DNA of 53,565 nt from Gammaproteobacteria bacterium (GTDB lineage Bacteria > Pseudomonadota > Gammaproteobacteria > UBA6186 > Azoamicaceae): positions 1 to 53,565 of the forward strand of contig JAGVLG010000089.1 of assembly GCA_020054325.1 (NCBI GenBank). Reading direction: 5' to 3'. Positions 8,064 through 16,894 of this stretch are shown in pieces. A model generated the notes under the pieces. It saw only the letters and a program-made list of their open reading frames with translations. It made no database searches and had not been told where the DNA came from. Position 1 is the first letter of the stretch. Every line of letters begins with the position of its first letter. The position numbers and the translations under genes were made by a program.

Positions 8064-8852
8064 TTATGACGTAAGACCATTAACCCAATTCATAATATTG
8101 CTCTTATATGTTGCATCAATCACAATGTCATTATGTCCGACATTTGGGATCCAATAGAACTTTTTCGGTCCGAGGTAAGTATCATATAACTTTTTGCTAT
8201 GCCAGATTGGAATTATATTGTCTTTCTCACCGTGAATGAATAGCACTGGAATTTTAAGATGGTTGATTTTGGCAAGATTCTTATATTTATCCGGCCAGAA
8301 TATTGGAATGTGAGTAACCACTCGATATATAGTAGTAAAGCCACTTTCTATTATCACGCCAGCCACTGGTACCTTGGTGGCTAGTTCAATACTAGGTCCG
8401 CTGCCAAGCGATCTGCCGAATAGAATAATGTGCTGTGGATTTGTATGCTGTTGCAGCGTTAAGTACTCGTAAACAGATTTTATATCTGCGTAGCTATTCT
8501 GTTCAGTAGGGGTTCCTGTACTGGTACCATAACCTTGATAATCATAGCCTATTACGGAAAATCCCCAGCTATAATATTCCTGTAATAGCGGCAATATCAT
8601 ACCGATGTCTTCGGCATTTCCGTGGCTGTAAAGAATGGTATATTTTGCATTGGGGTTGCGTAAATAAATAGCACTTATGTTGTTGCTATTTGCAGTGCGA
8701 ATTTTAATAATGTTCTTGTTATCGTGATAGGTGCTAGCCGGTGGCACAAAAATTGATCTATTCGATAGAAAGTAAATTACAACACACAATATGAGATAAA
8801 TTACTATGCCACGATAGATTATGTTCAGGCTAAGATAAATTAATTTGTCCAC
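8064..8852 (-). CDS. Membrane-anchored alpha/beta hydrolase (ABHD13/17-like)
   Basis: A 262-residue serine hydrolase. A hydrophobic segment at about 8-30 should anchor it, with the catalytic domain in the periplasm. The pattern YSHGNAEDIG (oxyanion region), YDYQGYGTSTG, nucleophile elbow GRSLGSG, acid site FIHGEKDNIIP and catalytic His in NVGHND make a complete Ser-Asp-His set, in the order seen in ABHD13/ABHD17 and bacterial YfhR-like proteins. These act as esterases or depalmitoylases in other organisms; the substrate here is unknown. It is convergent with the amine oxidase gene, only 20 bases apart. Confidence 0.88.
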   Translation of the reverse strand: MDKLIYLSLNIIYRGIVIYLILCVVIYFLSNRSIFVPPASTYHDNKNIIKIRTANSNNISAIYLRNPNAKYTILYSHGNAEDIGMILPLLQEYYSWGFSVIGYDYQGYGTSTGTPTEQNSYADIKSVYEYLTLQQHTNPQHIILFGRSLGSGPSIELATKVPVAGVIIESGFTTIYRVVTHIPIFWPDKYKNLAKINHLKIPVLFIHGEKDNIIPIWHSKKLYDTYLGPKKFYWIPNVGHNDIVIDATYKSNIMNWVNGLTS

Positions 8853-8945
8853 ATAACATCCTTTGTTATTCAGATAACACTTCCATAGAAAACGCCTACT
8901 TCTAATTTTTAGCTTGAATTTAGATTTTGTAAAATATACTTTGAG

Positions 8946-9326
8946 CTAGCCAGAAAGCAGTGATTGCCTGGGATTTAAAACATCATGATTTTTGCTTTGT
9001 TCGAAACGTTTTACAAAAGATATCATAAAAGCTCTAGCGCCAGAAAGAGCAGTATAATCATATAGCCTTTGTAAGTATTCCTTGCCAGATTGACTCCATA
9101 TAGCAATTTGCTCCGGGGTTGCACTCCAACGGCCGGCAGCATTTCCCATATGTAGATGTTCGGGGACGTTTATAGATGAGTTTGTTACTCCTGTAACAGG
9201 GTTACGAAATACATTACCCTCTTGCTGTAGCATTGCAAATGGGATAAAAATCAATGCAAAGCGATCTGCAGTTGGTATAATTTGGATTTGAAAATCAATT
9301 ATGTCTTCGCCAAAATTTAGTTGCAT
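8946..9326 (-). CDS. Hypothetical protein, second gene of an orphan pair
   Basis: A 126-residue soluble protein, unrecognised; no signal peptide or membrane segment. A mixed beta-rich first half is followed by a helical, Arg/Tyr-rich second half. It starts 26 bases after the stop of the 433-residue gene in the same direction and is probably co-transcribed with it. It could be a partner or chaperone of that protein, which is inference from position only. Confidence 0.6.
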   Translation of the reverse strand: MQLNFGEDIIDFQIQIIPTADRFALIFIPFAMLQQEGNVFRNPVTGVTNSSINVPEHLHMGNAAGRWSATPEQIAIWSQSGKEYLQRLYDYTALSGARAFMISFVKRFEQSKNHDVLNPRQSLLSG

Positions 9327-9352
9327 GGCAATAATTAATTGACTAATAAATT

Positions 9353-10654
9353 CTAAAAATGACTTTGACTGTAATTTTTTGTAATAATTTTCATGCAGCA
9401 GGCATCAGGAACAGTTCCAATTTGAATAAAATCAATAATGGCATCTAAATTAGACATTCGACGCGGAGCGTTGTTTATAGCATAATGAGGAAATTCTTCT
9501 AAAGTCGCGCATACTAATTGAGAATGGGCTGTTTGCTTGATTGAGGAACCGGTAAATGAATTACGTCCTACCATAACGGCATGTTCATTTGGTAGATCAC
9601 GGGCAGAGTTAAATGATAGTGCCTCGATTACCATCCATTCAATATCTGGATAACGGTTGCTGCGTTTAAAACACTCTGGATCTTGTGGAAAGAATAAGTT
9701 AAAAATTCTGGTTTGGCAACCGCTTGCAAGTGACATACCATGGTGTTCACGTAAATAATGGCCTTCATTAGGTCTTAACAAAATAATTTCTTCTGCACCG
9801 GCATCTCTTAATATTACTTCCTTACCATCTTGTACAGCTCTAAGTGGAATTTGTCTTTTATAAGACATTTTGACAAAGCGATGTGGCGTGATGTTTACCA
9901 TAGTTTTACGGGGTACAGCTTTAAGTTCATTATTAGATAATCCTGTGAATAACAACATTCGGTGCTGAGTGGGGCTACTGTTAAAATACTCACCCGGATA
10001 TTTATGTATAAACTCAACAAATTGTTGCATTGCTACGGTGTGAGACATATCTGGTATTGCAGCACATATTTCGGCCCATAAAAATTCTTTAGCACTTTGT
10101 GATAATTGACCTGCATTTTCTATTTTACGTTGTACTTTATTGTATTTTAACAAACTAATAAACTTAACAACTGCACGCATTACTCCTTGACGCGCAATGA
10201 GTCTTCTTCCATGTTCGAGTAAAAAAATATTAGGGTAAATCGTATTATCTATTGCAGATCTGCCGCTGATAATCCTGCCACCATGCTTCAAATATTCAGC
10301 ACGTATATTAGTGCGGTAACTTTGGGATAACTCTTGTTGCTTATTACGATCGATTATGCCTAAGTAGCCATCGTTAGACATTATTACCGGTAATGGATCG
10401 TAAAAAGTAATTCCCGCAGAGACGCTAATTTTCATCAAAAATACATATATTGCAGATATATTACCCGTACCGTAATATTCTTTAGTCAAGCTCATACATT
10501 CTAGAGACAGGCTGTTTAGTGTAGATTGCGTTGGTAAGCGTTGTGCAATATCATAACCCAGTTGGGTTCGTCGTATAGTTTCTTTATGGATCGCATCTAA
10601 TCGCGCTAGAAAAGGTAGCCATTTTTGTTTTATAAATTTTTCTCTTTTAGTCAA
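9353..10654 (-). CDS. Hypothetical protein, possible effector
   Basis: A 433-residue basic protein with no signal peptide, no clear membrane segment and no motif I recognise. It begins with a Lys-rich helix (MTKREKFIKQKW) and is a helical mixture throughout. Seven cysteines are scattered along it, including a late adjacent pair (DACCMK). Its codon use looks like that of neighbours. It is followed by the 126-residue gene. Long, unsecreted orphan proteins like this are common among the type IV secretion substrates of Legionella relatives, but no secretion signal can be read with confidence. Confidence 0.65.
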   Translation of the reverse strand: MTKREKFIKQKWLPFLARLDAIHKETIRRTQLGYDIAQRLPTQSTLNSLSLECMSLTKEYYGTGNISAIYVFLMKISVSAGITFYDPLPVIMSNDGYLGIIDRNKQQELSQSYRTNIRAEYLKHGGRIISGRSAIDNTIYPNIFLLEHGRRLIARQGVMRAVVKFISLLKYNKVQRKIENAGQLSQSAKEFLWAEICAAIPDMSHTVAMQQFVEFIHKYPGEYFNSSPTQHRMLLFTGLSNNELKAVPRKTMVNITPHRFVKMSYKRQIPLRAVQDGKEVILRDAGAEEIILLRPNEGHYLREHHGMSLASGCQTRIFNLFFPQDPECFKRSNRYPDIEWMVIEALSFNSARDLPNEHAVMVGRNSFTGSSIKQTAHSQLVCATLEEFPHYAINNAPRRMSNLDAIIDFIQIGTVPDACCMKIITKNYSQSHF

Positions 10655-10909
10655 TTGTAATAACTCTCAAAAATATTAGAATATTGTTGTCATCCTAACT
10701 CTTTTTAAAGCTCCGTTCAACACATAATCAACTCATCCGAGCACAACAGCAGGACTCTCATTATTTTTATCAAGAGCTAAAACTTTTGAACTTTAACTAA
10801 TTTACAAAAAGCATCAAATGAAAGGCAGCCGCCATAATAAATCTACCATTACCTGGCTTTAAAATTATGGCAAACCACCCGCTAGGATTATTAACCCCCA
10901 GCTTTTGGA

Positions 10910-11227
10910 TTATTCACTCTCATCCTCATACGCAGCTTCTTCTTCATCACTCTCTTCGCTTTCCCGAGCTTGCTTAGCCTGACGGCGGGACTCTCCAGAT
11001 GCTATGCCGCCTTTGTGCCCACGTTCTGCAAGACCCTCATGCCCTGCACGCTCGGCACTTACTTTACCACCTTCGTGTCCACGCTCAGCCATCCCTTGGT
11101 GACCTGCTTTTTCAGCACTCGCGTGGCCACCTTTTGATGCAATTTCATGAACTTTTTCTGGTGGCATGGATGCAAAACCACGTCTTGATGTACCATCATT
11201 ATCTTTTGTTGTAGTTGTATTAGCCAT
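10910..11227 (-). CDS. KGG-repeat stress protein (GsiB/LEA-like)
   Basis: A 105-residue hydrophilic protein. It begins with RRGFASMPPEKVHEIASKGG, the hallmark of the KGG (PF10685) family, followed by further glycine-histidine units (KAGHQGMAERGHEGGK, RAGHEGLAERGHKGG) and an acidic tail of Glu, Asp and Ser. Such proteins resemble group-1 LEA and Bacillus GsiB proteins induced by general stress and desiccation. The start is well defined by AGGAG at eight bases. It is divergent from a run of further stress-type genes (11617-14438), suggesting a shared physiological role. Confidence 0.9.
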   Translation of the reverse strand: MANTTTTKDNDGTSRRGFASMPPEKVHEIASKGGHASAEKAGHQGMAERGHEGGKVSAERAGHEGLAERGHKGGIASGESRRQAKQARESEESDEEEAAYEDESE

Positions 11228-11616
11228 GATTGTTCTCCTGAGGTTTTATTATCGTTTTTTAAATTTCTCAATGATGACATTCTATCATATTACCTTGATA
11301 TTTTCAATATAACTTTAATTGATGTCTAATATTGCGAGCAGTTAGTTGTAAAGTTTATTTATGAAGTATTGTAGATATGCATGTATTATACAATCCGTTA
11401 TTAATTTAGATGTGATTAATTATAATGAAGATAATTGCAAAAGGATAAATGTATTAGTTGATAGCTTTATTTACTGTATTGAACATGGTCATTATAAGAT
11501 AAAGAATCATGCATAATGACTAATGTTGTATGGACTTCAAAACATAAATGTGATATAGTTGCTAAAAATGTACGAAGAAAAACATAATAAATAACAAAAA
11601 GAAAAGGGGAAGCATT
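11228..11616. promoter_or_regulatory. Divergent intergenic region of the stress cluster
   Basis: 389 AT-rich bases between the KGG gene (minus) and the BON gene (plus). It must hold both promoters, but I cannot single out a convincing -35/-10 pair. One 51-codon frame lies inside it (11361-11516). No large inverted repeat or terminator is visible. Confidence 0.5.
11361..11516 (+). CDS. Possible small protein (51 residues)
   Basis: An open frame starting ATG at 11361 and ending TAA at 11514-11516, Cys/Tyr/Asn-rich (begins MKYCRYACIIQSV). No good ribosome-binding site precedes it and no family is recognised. It may be a chance frame in AT-rich DNA. Confidence 0.25.
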   Translation: MKYCRYACIIQSVINLDVINYNEDNCKRINVLVDSFIYCIEHGHYKIKNHA

Positions 11617-12144
11617 ATGCGAAGAAAACTAAAATTAATTTCTGCTTTAGTGTTAACAACTGCAATGATGTCGCCATTTGTTTTAGCTAATGAATCATTT
11701 GAAGACTCTAAAATTACCTCTCAGATTGTAACTCTTATAAAACAAGAAAAGGATTTGCCATTAAATTCACTTGAGGTTAGTACTCATGATGGAATTGTAA
11801 AATTAAATGGAACATTAGAAACTATGTTGCAAGCAAATCGGGCAGTTGAACTTGCCTATAGCGTGCAAAACGTGAGTGATGTAGATAGTAACATTGAAAT
11901 TAAAGATAGTGAGCAATACATCAAGGATGCCATAATAACTGGAAGAGCCCGTGGCAAGGTAATGCAGATGGCTAGACATGGCCAGATTGCAAAAACATAC
12001 AACTTACATTTTGAAACAACTAATGGAAATCTACATGTTCTTGGGAACGTGGGCAATAAAAAAGATATAATTACGTTAAAAAATGAGCTAGTGAAGCTAA
12101 AGGGTGTAAAAGAAGTAAAGGCCAATGTGTGGGTTTTGAAGTGA
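11617..12144 (+). CDS. BON-domain periplasmic protein (OsmY-like)
   Basis: A 175-residue protein with a signal peptide (cleavage near VLA-NES at about residue 25). It has a clear BON domain at about 30-95, with the ITSQIVTLIKQE start and the VSTHDGIVKLNGTLET strand pattern. A second BON unit at about 105-175 has GNLHVLGNVGNKK followed by GVKEVKANVWV. OsmY, the model member, is a periplasmic osmotic-shock protein that binds phospholipid. AAAGGGG precedes the ATG. It is the first gene of a same-strand run of stress-type genes. Confidence 0.9.
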   Translation: MRRKLKLISALVLTTAMMSPFVLANESFEDSKITSQIVTLIKQEKDLPLNSLEVSTHDGIVKLNGTLETMLQANRAVELAYSVQNVSDVDSNIEIKDSEQYIKDAIITGRARGKVMQMARHGQIAKTYNLHFETTNGNLHVLGNVGNKKDIITLKNELVKLKGVKEVKANVWVLK

Positions 12145-12228
12145 CAAAGCCCACTTTTATTACACAAAAGATTTAGCTTCGTTTAGCCTGAATATACGTC
12201 TTAAGCTCTAAATAGAGGAGAGAATGTA

Positions 12229-12807
12229 ATGAGTATCAAATTATTTTTTCCAGACGCGCAACAGATTAGAGAGCAGGACGACAATCAATTGAAGTCTGAA
12301 CAATCGAAAGATGATAAGGTTGACCTGGAACAAAAATTACAGCTTTTAGACAGAATAGATAAATCTGAAGAAACATCTATATTGTTAGATCAGTATAAAC
12401 TAGTCGCAAATTCTTACGAATCAATTCAGCAAAGACGCATCAGTAATAACAATGTCTTTGTGTTTGTGTATTCAGCAATTATTGGTTTGTATAATTTTTT
12501 AAGCAACGAAAATGTCCCTATAGCAGATTTGCAGCTATCGTACAGTATATATATGGTTTTTTTGTTAGGGATGATTGTTGGCGCAATGTGGGTTGACATG
12601 AATTTAAATATCATTAATAGCGAAAAAAATAAATATAGATTGTTACAGATGTTTGAAAGCCATATGCCACTAAGGATTTTCTCTAGGCGTGCTGGCAAGA
12701 AAGGTAGCGAAGAAAAAATTGTCGGATCTCGTTATTTAGATCTGATTTTACCAATCTTTATGACGCTTACTTTGGCATTAAACTTCTTTTTGATGATGTA
12801 TGGTTGA
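12229..12807 (+). CDS. RipA-like small integral membrane protein
   Basis: A 192-residue protein with a charged, coiled-coil-prone N-terminus (to about 45), then LLDQYKLVANSYESIQQRR and three hydrophobic segments at about 75-91, 102-122 and 167-190. The cytoplasmic loop between the last two contains INSEKNKYRLLQMFESHMP. This order matches the RipA family of octameric membrane proteins, which in Francisella is needed for growth in the host cytosol. The match is by pattern and only moderately sure. A strong AGGAGAG site precedes the ATG. Confidence 0.65.
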   Translation: MSIKLFFPDAQQIREQDDNQLKSEQSKDDKVDLEQKLQLLDRIDKSEETSILLDQYKLVANSYESIQQRRISNNNVFVFVYSAIIGLYNFLSNENVPIADLQLSYSIYMVFLLGMIVGAMWVDMNLNIINSEKNKYRLLQMFESHMPLRIFSRRAGKKGSEEKIVGSRYLDLILPIFMTLTLALNFFLMMYG

Positions 12808-12887
12808 TAGTTTTAATTTACCATAAATAAGACATAACAAATATTAAATATTTGGTAAGTATAAAACGCAAAATAAAGGGGTGCAAT

Positions 12888-13331
12888 ATGGCCACAATGG
12901 TAGGAACACAGCAGGATTTTTCAAATGCATTGGTTTCATTGCTAGAGCTAGAGTATGACACGATTGAATCGTATTTTAAAGCAGTAGACAAGCTTGACAC
13001 CGAAGAATATAAGCATAAGCTTAGGGAGTTTGCTAATGATCATGATAGGCATAGCAAAGAGCTTGCAATGCTTTTAACACTACACAAAGTTGATTTCACA
13101 GCAGAGGCTGACATTAAGCAATGGTTAACTAAAGGAAAGGTAATGTTAGCAGATCTGATTGGAGATAAATCCATTTTATTCGCTATTTTTACCAATGAAA
13201 TTGACGCTAACAATGCTTATGATAATTTGTTAAACCGTAGTGATATCTGGATGGATGCTCATGGTATGCTGGTGCATGCCAAAGAAGATATAATAAAGCA
13301 CAAAGATTGGCTAGAACAGCATTTTAGATAG
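12888..13331 (+). CDS. Ferritin-like DUF2383 family protein
   Basis: A 147-residue all-helical protein. LLELEYDTIESYFKAVDKL, FANDHDRHSKELAMLL and the last-helix HAKEDIIKHKDWLEQH carry the Glu/His spacing of the DUF2383 (PA2169-type) ferritin-like four-helix bundle, which can bind a di-metal centre. Function in this family is not established; members are often found with stress genes, as here. The ATG at 12888 with AAAGGGG seven bases upstream is preferred to an earlier in-frame GTG. Confidence 0.8.
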   Translation: MATMVGTQQDFSNALVSLLELEYDTIESYFKAVDKLDTEEYKHKLREFANDHDRHSKELAMLLTLHKVDFTAEADIKQWLTKGKVMLADLIGDKSILFAIFTNEIDANNAYDNLLNRSDIWMDAHGMLVHAKEDIIKHKDWLEQHFR

Positions 13332-13418
13332 GAAACCATAACTGGGCCTATCATTTGAGTTTATAGTAAAGTATAGAAAATAAAGAATTGCTAATAATTA
13401 AAACCTGAGGAGATTATT

Positions 13419-14144
13419 ATGATAAAAAGAATAAAATTTCGAAATATAGTATGTGCTGTTATTTTATGCTCTCTGTCTATGCCGGCATTTGCAAAAGTGT
13501 TTGCAAGTGGAGCGTTTTTTAACGCGCCGTACATCGGGGCAGAAGTAATCCAAACTAATCAAAATTACAAGCAAGGTTATGGAGAAGGAGTCTATCGTAA
13601 AAATCCACAATTTTATAGTGCCTTTTTGGGTTTTAAATTTAACCGTTGCTTGGGGCTAGAAGGAGGCTATGAATTTCAGCCAAAGGTTACAAAAACAGTA
13701 ACTTTAGGGCAGGGGCAATCTGAGCCAGGGCGTGGCACTATAGTTGCTCCAACCACTAGCGTTGGTATGCATTCTAGTATCAAAGGTTATCACCCCTACT
13801 TAGGTATTTTTATTGAAACTGATCAACCCACTTTTGGGCTCAATAAACTCAAATTACAAGCCATGGTTGGTGCATCGTATTCGCGTATAAAAGCTCAAGA
13901 TGTGATTACATCCATTAATGGCGTTCCAGCTAATGTGGTAAACAACTATTCAAAATATAAACTTATTCCGATGGTGAAGCTAATCGCTGCGCATAATTTA
14001 ACTAATAATCTTGGAATGCGAGTGTCTTTAAATTTTCACAATTTTCAAAAATTCAAAATTAAAGCACAAGATGGTGGCACAGGGGAGATTAAACTCAAAA
14101 ATACTGTAGGTGTTGGGTTGGGATTAACATATTCATTTTGTTAA
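13419..14144 (+). CDS. Outer-membrane beta-barrel protein
   Basis: A 241-residue protein with a signal peptide (cleavage after PAFA near residue 25). The mature part alternates polar and hydrophobic residues in strands typical of an eight-stranded barrel: YIGAEVIQTNQNY, AFLGFKFNRCLGLEGGYEF, YHPYLGIFIET, MVGASYSRI, LGMRVSLNFHNF and the closing strand VGVGLGLTYSFC. The C-terminus has Phe next to last instead of last. The layout fits OmpA-N-terminal/OprF-type small porins rather than OmpW. GAGGAG precedes the ATG. Confidence 0.8.
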   Translation: MIKRIKFRNIVCAVILCSLSMPAFAKVFASGAFFNAPYIGAEVIQTNQNYKQGYGEGVYRKNPQFYSAFLGFKFNRCLGLEGGYEFQPKVTKTVTLGQGQSEPGRGTIVAPTTSVGMHSSIKGYHPYLGIFIETDQPTFGLNKLKLQAMVGASYSRIKAQDVITSINGVPANVVNNYSKYKLIPMVKLIAAHNLTNNLGMRVSLNFHNFQKFKIKAQDGGTGEIKLKNTVGVGLGLTYSFC

Positions 14145-14237
14145 GAGGCGTCTTGATGGATGCTGATTGCAATAATGCATGTGCTTTTCATAAATATTCC
14201 GAATTGGTCTGTTAATGTCTTATTCAAGGAGATTATC

Positions 14238-14438
14238 GTGAATAATAATGAACATAATGTTAGTGATAGTTGGCATGAGATGAAAGTTAGGATAAAAAGC
14301 AAATGGGGACATGAACTATCAAATCGTGAAATCAACAAAATAAAGGGAAAGAAAGATAAGTTATTAGGCACGTTAATAAATAAGTTTGATTTAACGCTAG
14401 ATGAGGCTGAAAAGGAAATCGATAAGTTTTGGCATTAG
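14238..14438 (+). CDS. CsbD-family stress protein
   Basis: A 66-residue protein: SWHEMKVRIKSKWGHELS, IKGKKDKLLGTLINKFDLT, then DEAEKEIDKFWH. This is the complete CsbD pattern (W-K-KWG, I-G-D-L-G, EAE...F). CsbD proteins are general-stress proteins under sigma-B in Bacillus and occur in proteobacteria with OsmY and KGG proteins. The start chosen is GTG at 14238, six bases after AAGGAGA; a longer ATG frame from 14160 lacks a ribosome-binding site and extends beyond the family. Confidence 0.85.
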   Translation: MNNNEHNVSDSWHEMKVRIKSKWGHELSNREINKIKGKKDKLLGTLINKFDLTLDEAEKEIDKFWH

Positions 14439-14530
14439 TAATTATGGCATTAGTACTTATTGTATAAGTTTATATTTTGTTGTAAATTTAAGTACTAATG
14501 ACGATATGATGCTGATGAAGGATTAAGGTT

Positions 14531-15715
14531 ATGCCTATAGCGAATCAATTGACTATAAGTTCTGCCCAACAAAAAATTATGGAGATTAAAAACAACACAC
14601 TAAAGTCAGTTGAATTTAGAGGTTCGCTTAAAGAAGATACTATTCAAAACTTATTTGCGGCATTAAAAATTAGTACTTCATTACGTCGATTGGCTTTTTT
14701 TGAATGCAATTTAACCAATCATGATATTTGTCAGTTATGTTCAGCATTATCAGACAATAATGTGTTGCTAGTGTTAGAAATACATCGCAACTATATTGGC
14801 CGTGAAGCAATAGTTGCGATTGCAACACTTATCAGCAACAGGAAATGCAATATTAAAGAATTATGCATAGAAGATATAACTTCTGGGACTGATACAGACT
14901 TTCCTGAAATGTTGATATTCTCTGCTGCTATTAGAAATAGCCAAATTACTTCTTTGAGTTTGATTAATGTTGGTTTGACAGATGCAGATCTAACTTTTTT
15001 AGCTTTAGAGCTTGGAATAAAAAGACTTAGTACTTTAATATTAGATGAAAATATTGCTTTAACCTCGCAATCTATTATTTTTCTTTTAAGTTCCTTGCTA
15101 GAGTCTTGTCAGTTTATGCAGCATTTGAGTTTGAATGGCTCAAATATCGACTTAGTGGCAGAGGCAGCTTTGGGGAGCTTTTTGCAAAAGGCAAGCAATC
15201 TTAAAACATTAAGCATCGCAAACTGTTTTTTAAGTACAGATCTTATAGTTTTTGCGCAATTTTTAAGAAACCACCCAATGTTGAAGGAATTGATTTTGGA
15301 TGGCAATAATTTAGGAGATTCGACAGTAAAATCCATAGTGGGGATAATAAATACAAATCGGCATATTATATCTATATCCTTGAGGGATAATAAGATATCT
15401 GATGTTGGGGCTAGGGAACTAGCGGATGTTTTAGAACAACGCGAGGATGATCTAAGTCTAGATCTTGCTTTAAATAGTATTACAGAGCAAGGCAGGCGTT
15501 TATTAATAGATGCTTCTAATGTCTTTGATTTAGGGGTATGGGTATCCGATTATGGCTCATCCGATGATGAGCCAAATGATGAAATATATTCGGATAATGG
15601 AGAACTAGATGCAGCCAGTTCAGTGCAAGGTGAACAAGCCTCTGTTTCTGATGATAATGCAGAATCCGAAAAGGATGGCTCTCATGTTAGTAAGTTGAGC
15701 AAATTGAGGCCTTGA
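14531..15715 (+). CDS. Leucine-rich-repeat protein (ribonuclease-inhibitor type)
   Basis: A 394-residue protein without signal peptide. From about residue 30 to 330 it consists of LRRs of about 28 residues with the RI-type pattern (LRRLAFFECNLTNHDICQL, LKELILDGNNLGDSTVKSI, ISISLRDNKISDVGARELADV), at least eight being legible. The last 60 residues are acidic, Ser/Asp/Glu-rich and probably disordered. RI-type LRRs are typical of eukaryotes and of effectors from intracellular bacteria, where they bind host proteins; that role is inference here. GAAGGA precedes the ATG. Confidence 0.88.
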   Translation: MPIANQLTISSAQQKIMEIKNNTLKSVEFRGSLKEDTIQNLFAALKISTSLRRLAFFECNLTNHDICQLCSALSDNNVLLVLEIHRNYIGREAIVAIATLISNRKCNIKELCIEDITSGTDTDFPEMLIFSAAIRNSQITSLSLINVGLTDADLTFLALELGIKRLSTLILDENIALTSQSIIFLLSSLLESCQFMQHLSLNGSNIDLVAEAALGSFLQKASNLKTLSIANCFLSTDLIVFAQFLRNHPMLKELILDGNNLGDSTVKSIVGIINTNRHIISISLRDNKISDVGARELADVLEQREDDLSLDLALNSITEQGRRLLIDASNVFDLGVWVSDYGSSDDEPNDEIYSDNGELDAASSVQGEQASVSDDNAESEKDGSHVSKLSKLRP

Positions 15716-15767
15716 GATTATCCTGAAATAGTAACAATATGTTATTAAATTCTTGCAAAGGATTGGT

Positions 15768-16202
15768 ATGCATCTCTATAGAAAAATCTTGTTTGTATCG
15801 TTATTGCTAGTGTGTGCTGTAACTAATGCTCAAGACCAAAAACAGCACCTGATGCAAAAATGGACCTTGATAATATTAAATAACCAATCGCTAATCATGG
15901 CAAAATTCCCACAACAAAAGCCTTACATAGAGTTACAAAAGGATAATCGTTTTGCCGCATATGTGGGTTGTAATCAAATTGCAGGCAGCTATAAGTTAAT
16001 TGAACCAAATGTGATTGAATTTTCACAAGACATGATTTCTACTAAAATGGCCTGCGATAAGTATTTTATGGATCTAGAAACAGAATTTATGAACACCCTG
16101 CCAAAAGTAAAAATATGGGAAATAAAAGATGATAAGGCTTTAAATTTTATGAATGCCCAAGCGGAAACCTTAGCTATTTTCACAAATGTAACGATCTACT
16201 AA
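15768..16202 (+). CDS. META-domain lipoprotein-like/secreted protein (HslJ type)
   Basis: A 144-residue protein with a signal peptide ending near VTNAQ (about residue 22) and one META domain: KWTLIILNNQ, PYIELQKDNRFAAYVGCNQIAGSY-like core and ISTKMACDKYFMDLE. The two cysteines in GCNQ and ACDK are the conserved META pair. HslJ, a relative, is a heat-inducible outer-membrane protein linked to novobiocin resistance. The ATG at 15768 follows AAGGA at six bases; an upstream TTG is less likely. No lipobox cysteine is seen at the cleavage site. Confidence 0.85.
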   Translation: MHLYRKILFVSLLLVCAVTNAQDQKQHLMQKWTLIILNNQSLIMAKFPQQKPYIELQKDNRFAAYVGCNQIAGSYKLIEPNVIEFSQDMISTKMACDKYFMDLETEFMNTLPKVKIWEIKDDKALNFMNAQAETLAIFTNVTIY

Positions 16203-16216
16203 CTGAAAGCATGAAT

Positions 16217-16699
16217 CTAACGCTTTTTAAATAAACGTTGTTTTTCGCGTTGCCAGTCGCGTTCTTTAGCGTCAGCTCGCTTATCGTAATCTTTCTTACC
16301 TTTAGCCAGGGCAAGCTCAATCTTAACGCGATTTTTTTTCCAATACATAGCAGTGGGTATGACAGTATAGCCTTTACGTTCGACGTTACCTATTAAGGTT
16401 TGGATTTCTTTACGATGTAGCAGAAGTTTGCGGCTGCGGCTGTCATCAGCCTTTATATGCGTCGAGGCTGAAATCAAGGGCGAAATTATTGCATTAACCA
16501 ACCATGCTTCGCCACGGCGGATTATTACATGGCTATCTGATATTTGGCCTTTACCAGCACGAATACTTTTGACCTCCCAGCCTTGCAGTACTACCCCGGC
16601 CTCAAAACGGGTTTCTAGGTTATAGTTGTGCCGTGCCTTGCGGTTCAAAGCAATGGTAGTGTCATTGGAATCTGTGGCTTTCTTCTTACTGTCGCCCAT
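16217..16699 (-). CDS. smpB: SsrA-binding protein SmpB
   Basis: A 160-residue protein. After a short Lys/Ser-rich start come [40 protein letters not shown], and the family end [21 protein letters not shown] with a basic tail that folds into the decoding centre. It binds tmRNA and is required for rescue of stalled ribosomes. The ATG at 16697-16699 is chosen over an in-frame TTG four codons upstream. It is divergent from ratA, as in many gammaproteobacteria, with a MITE-like element between them. Confidence 0.97.
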   Translation of the reverse strand: MGDSKKKATDSNDTTIALNRKARHNYNLETRFEAGVVLQGWEVKSIRAGKGQISDSHVIIRRGEAWLVNAIISPLISASTHIKADDSRSRKLLLHRKEIQTLIGNVERKGYTVIPTAMYWKKNRVKIELALAKGKKDYDKRADAKERDWQREKQRLFKKR

Positions 16700-16740
16700 T
16701 TTTATTTGCAAATTTAAATAAGTTTAACAAAGTCAGACAT

Positions 16741-16894
16741 CAGCAGTTCCCGCTAAACACTAATTTGGCTCTACACTACGGGACGCGGATCCCTTATACA
16801 CGCGCAGCTTCAGCGAGCATGTATAAGGTGCCGCAGCGGCAATGAAATGGACCCGTAGCCACTATAGAATTCAAGAGTTTAGCGGGAACTGCTG
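16741..16894. repeat. MITE-like element with 18-bp terminal inverted repeats
   Basis: A 154-base segment begins and ends with perfect 18-base inverted repeats (CAGCAGTTCCCGCTAAAC at 16741-16758 and its complement at 16877-16894). Inside are nested arms CTACGGG/CCCGTAG and CCTTATACA/TGTATAAGG. It is flanked by nine-base near-duplications, GTCAGACAT (16732-16740) and GTCGGACAT (16895-16903). It has no coding capacity. The structure fits a miniature inverted-repeat transposable element in the smpB-ratA spacer. Confidence 0.75.

Noticed and set aside
10999-11214. Plus-strand frame opposite the KGG gene
   Set aside because: Antisense shadow; the minus-strand KGG repeats and ribosome site are convincing.
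11521-11535. Second Ter-like word (ATGTTGTATGG) before the BON gene
   Set aside because: Short match in AT-rich DNA, far from tus; likely chance.
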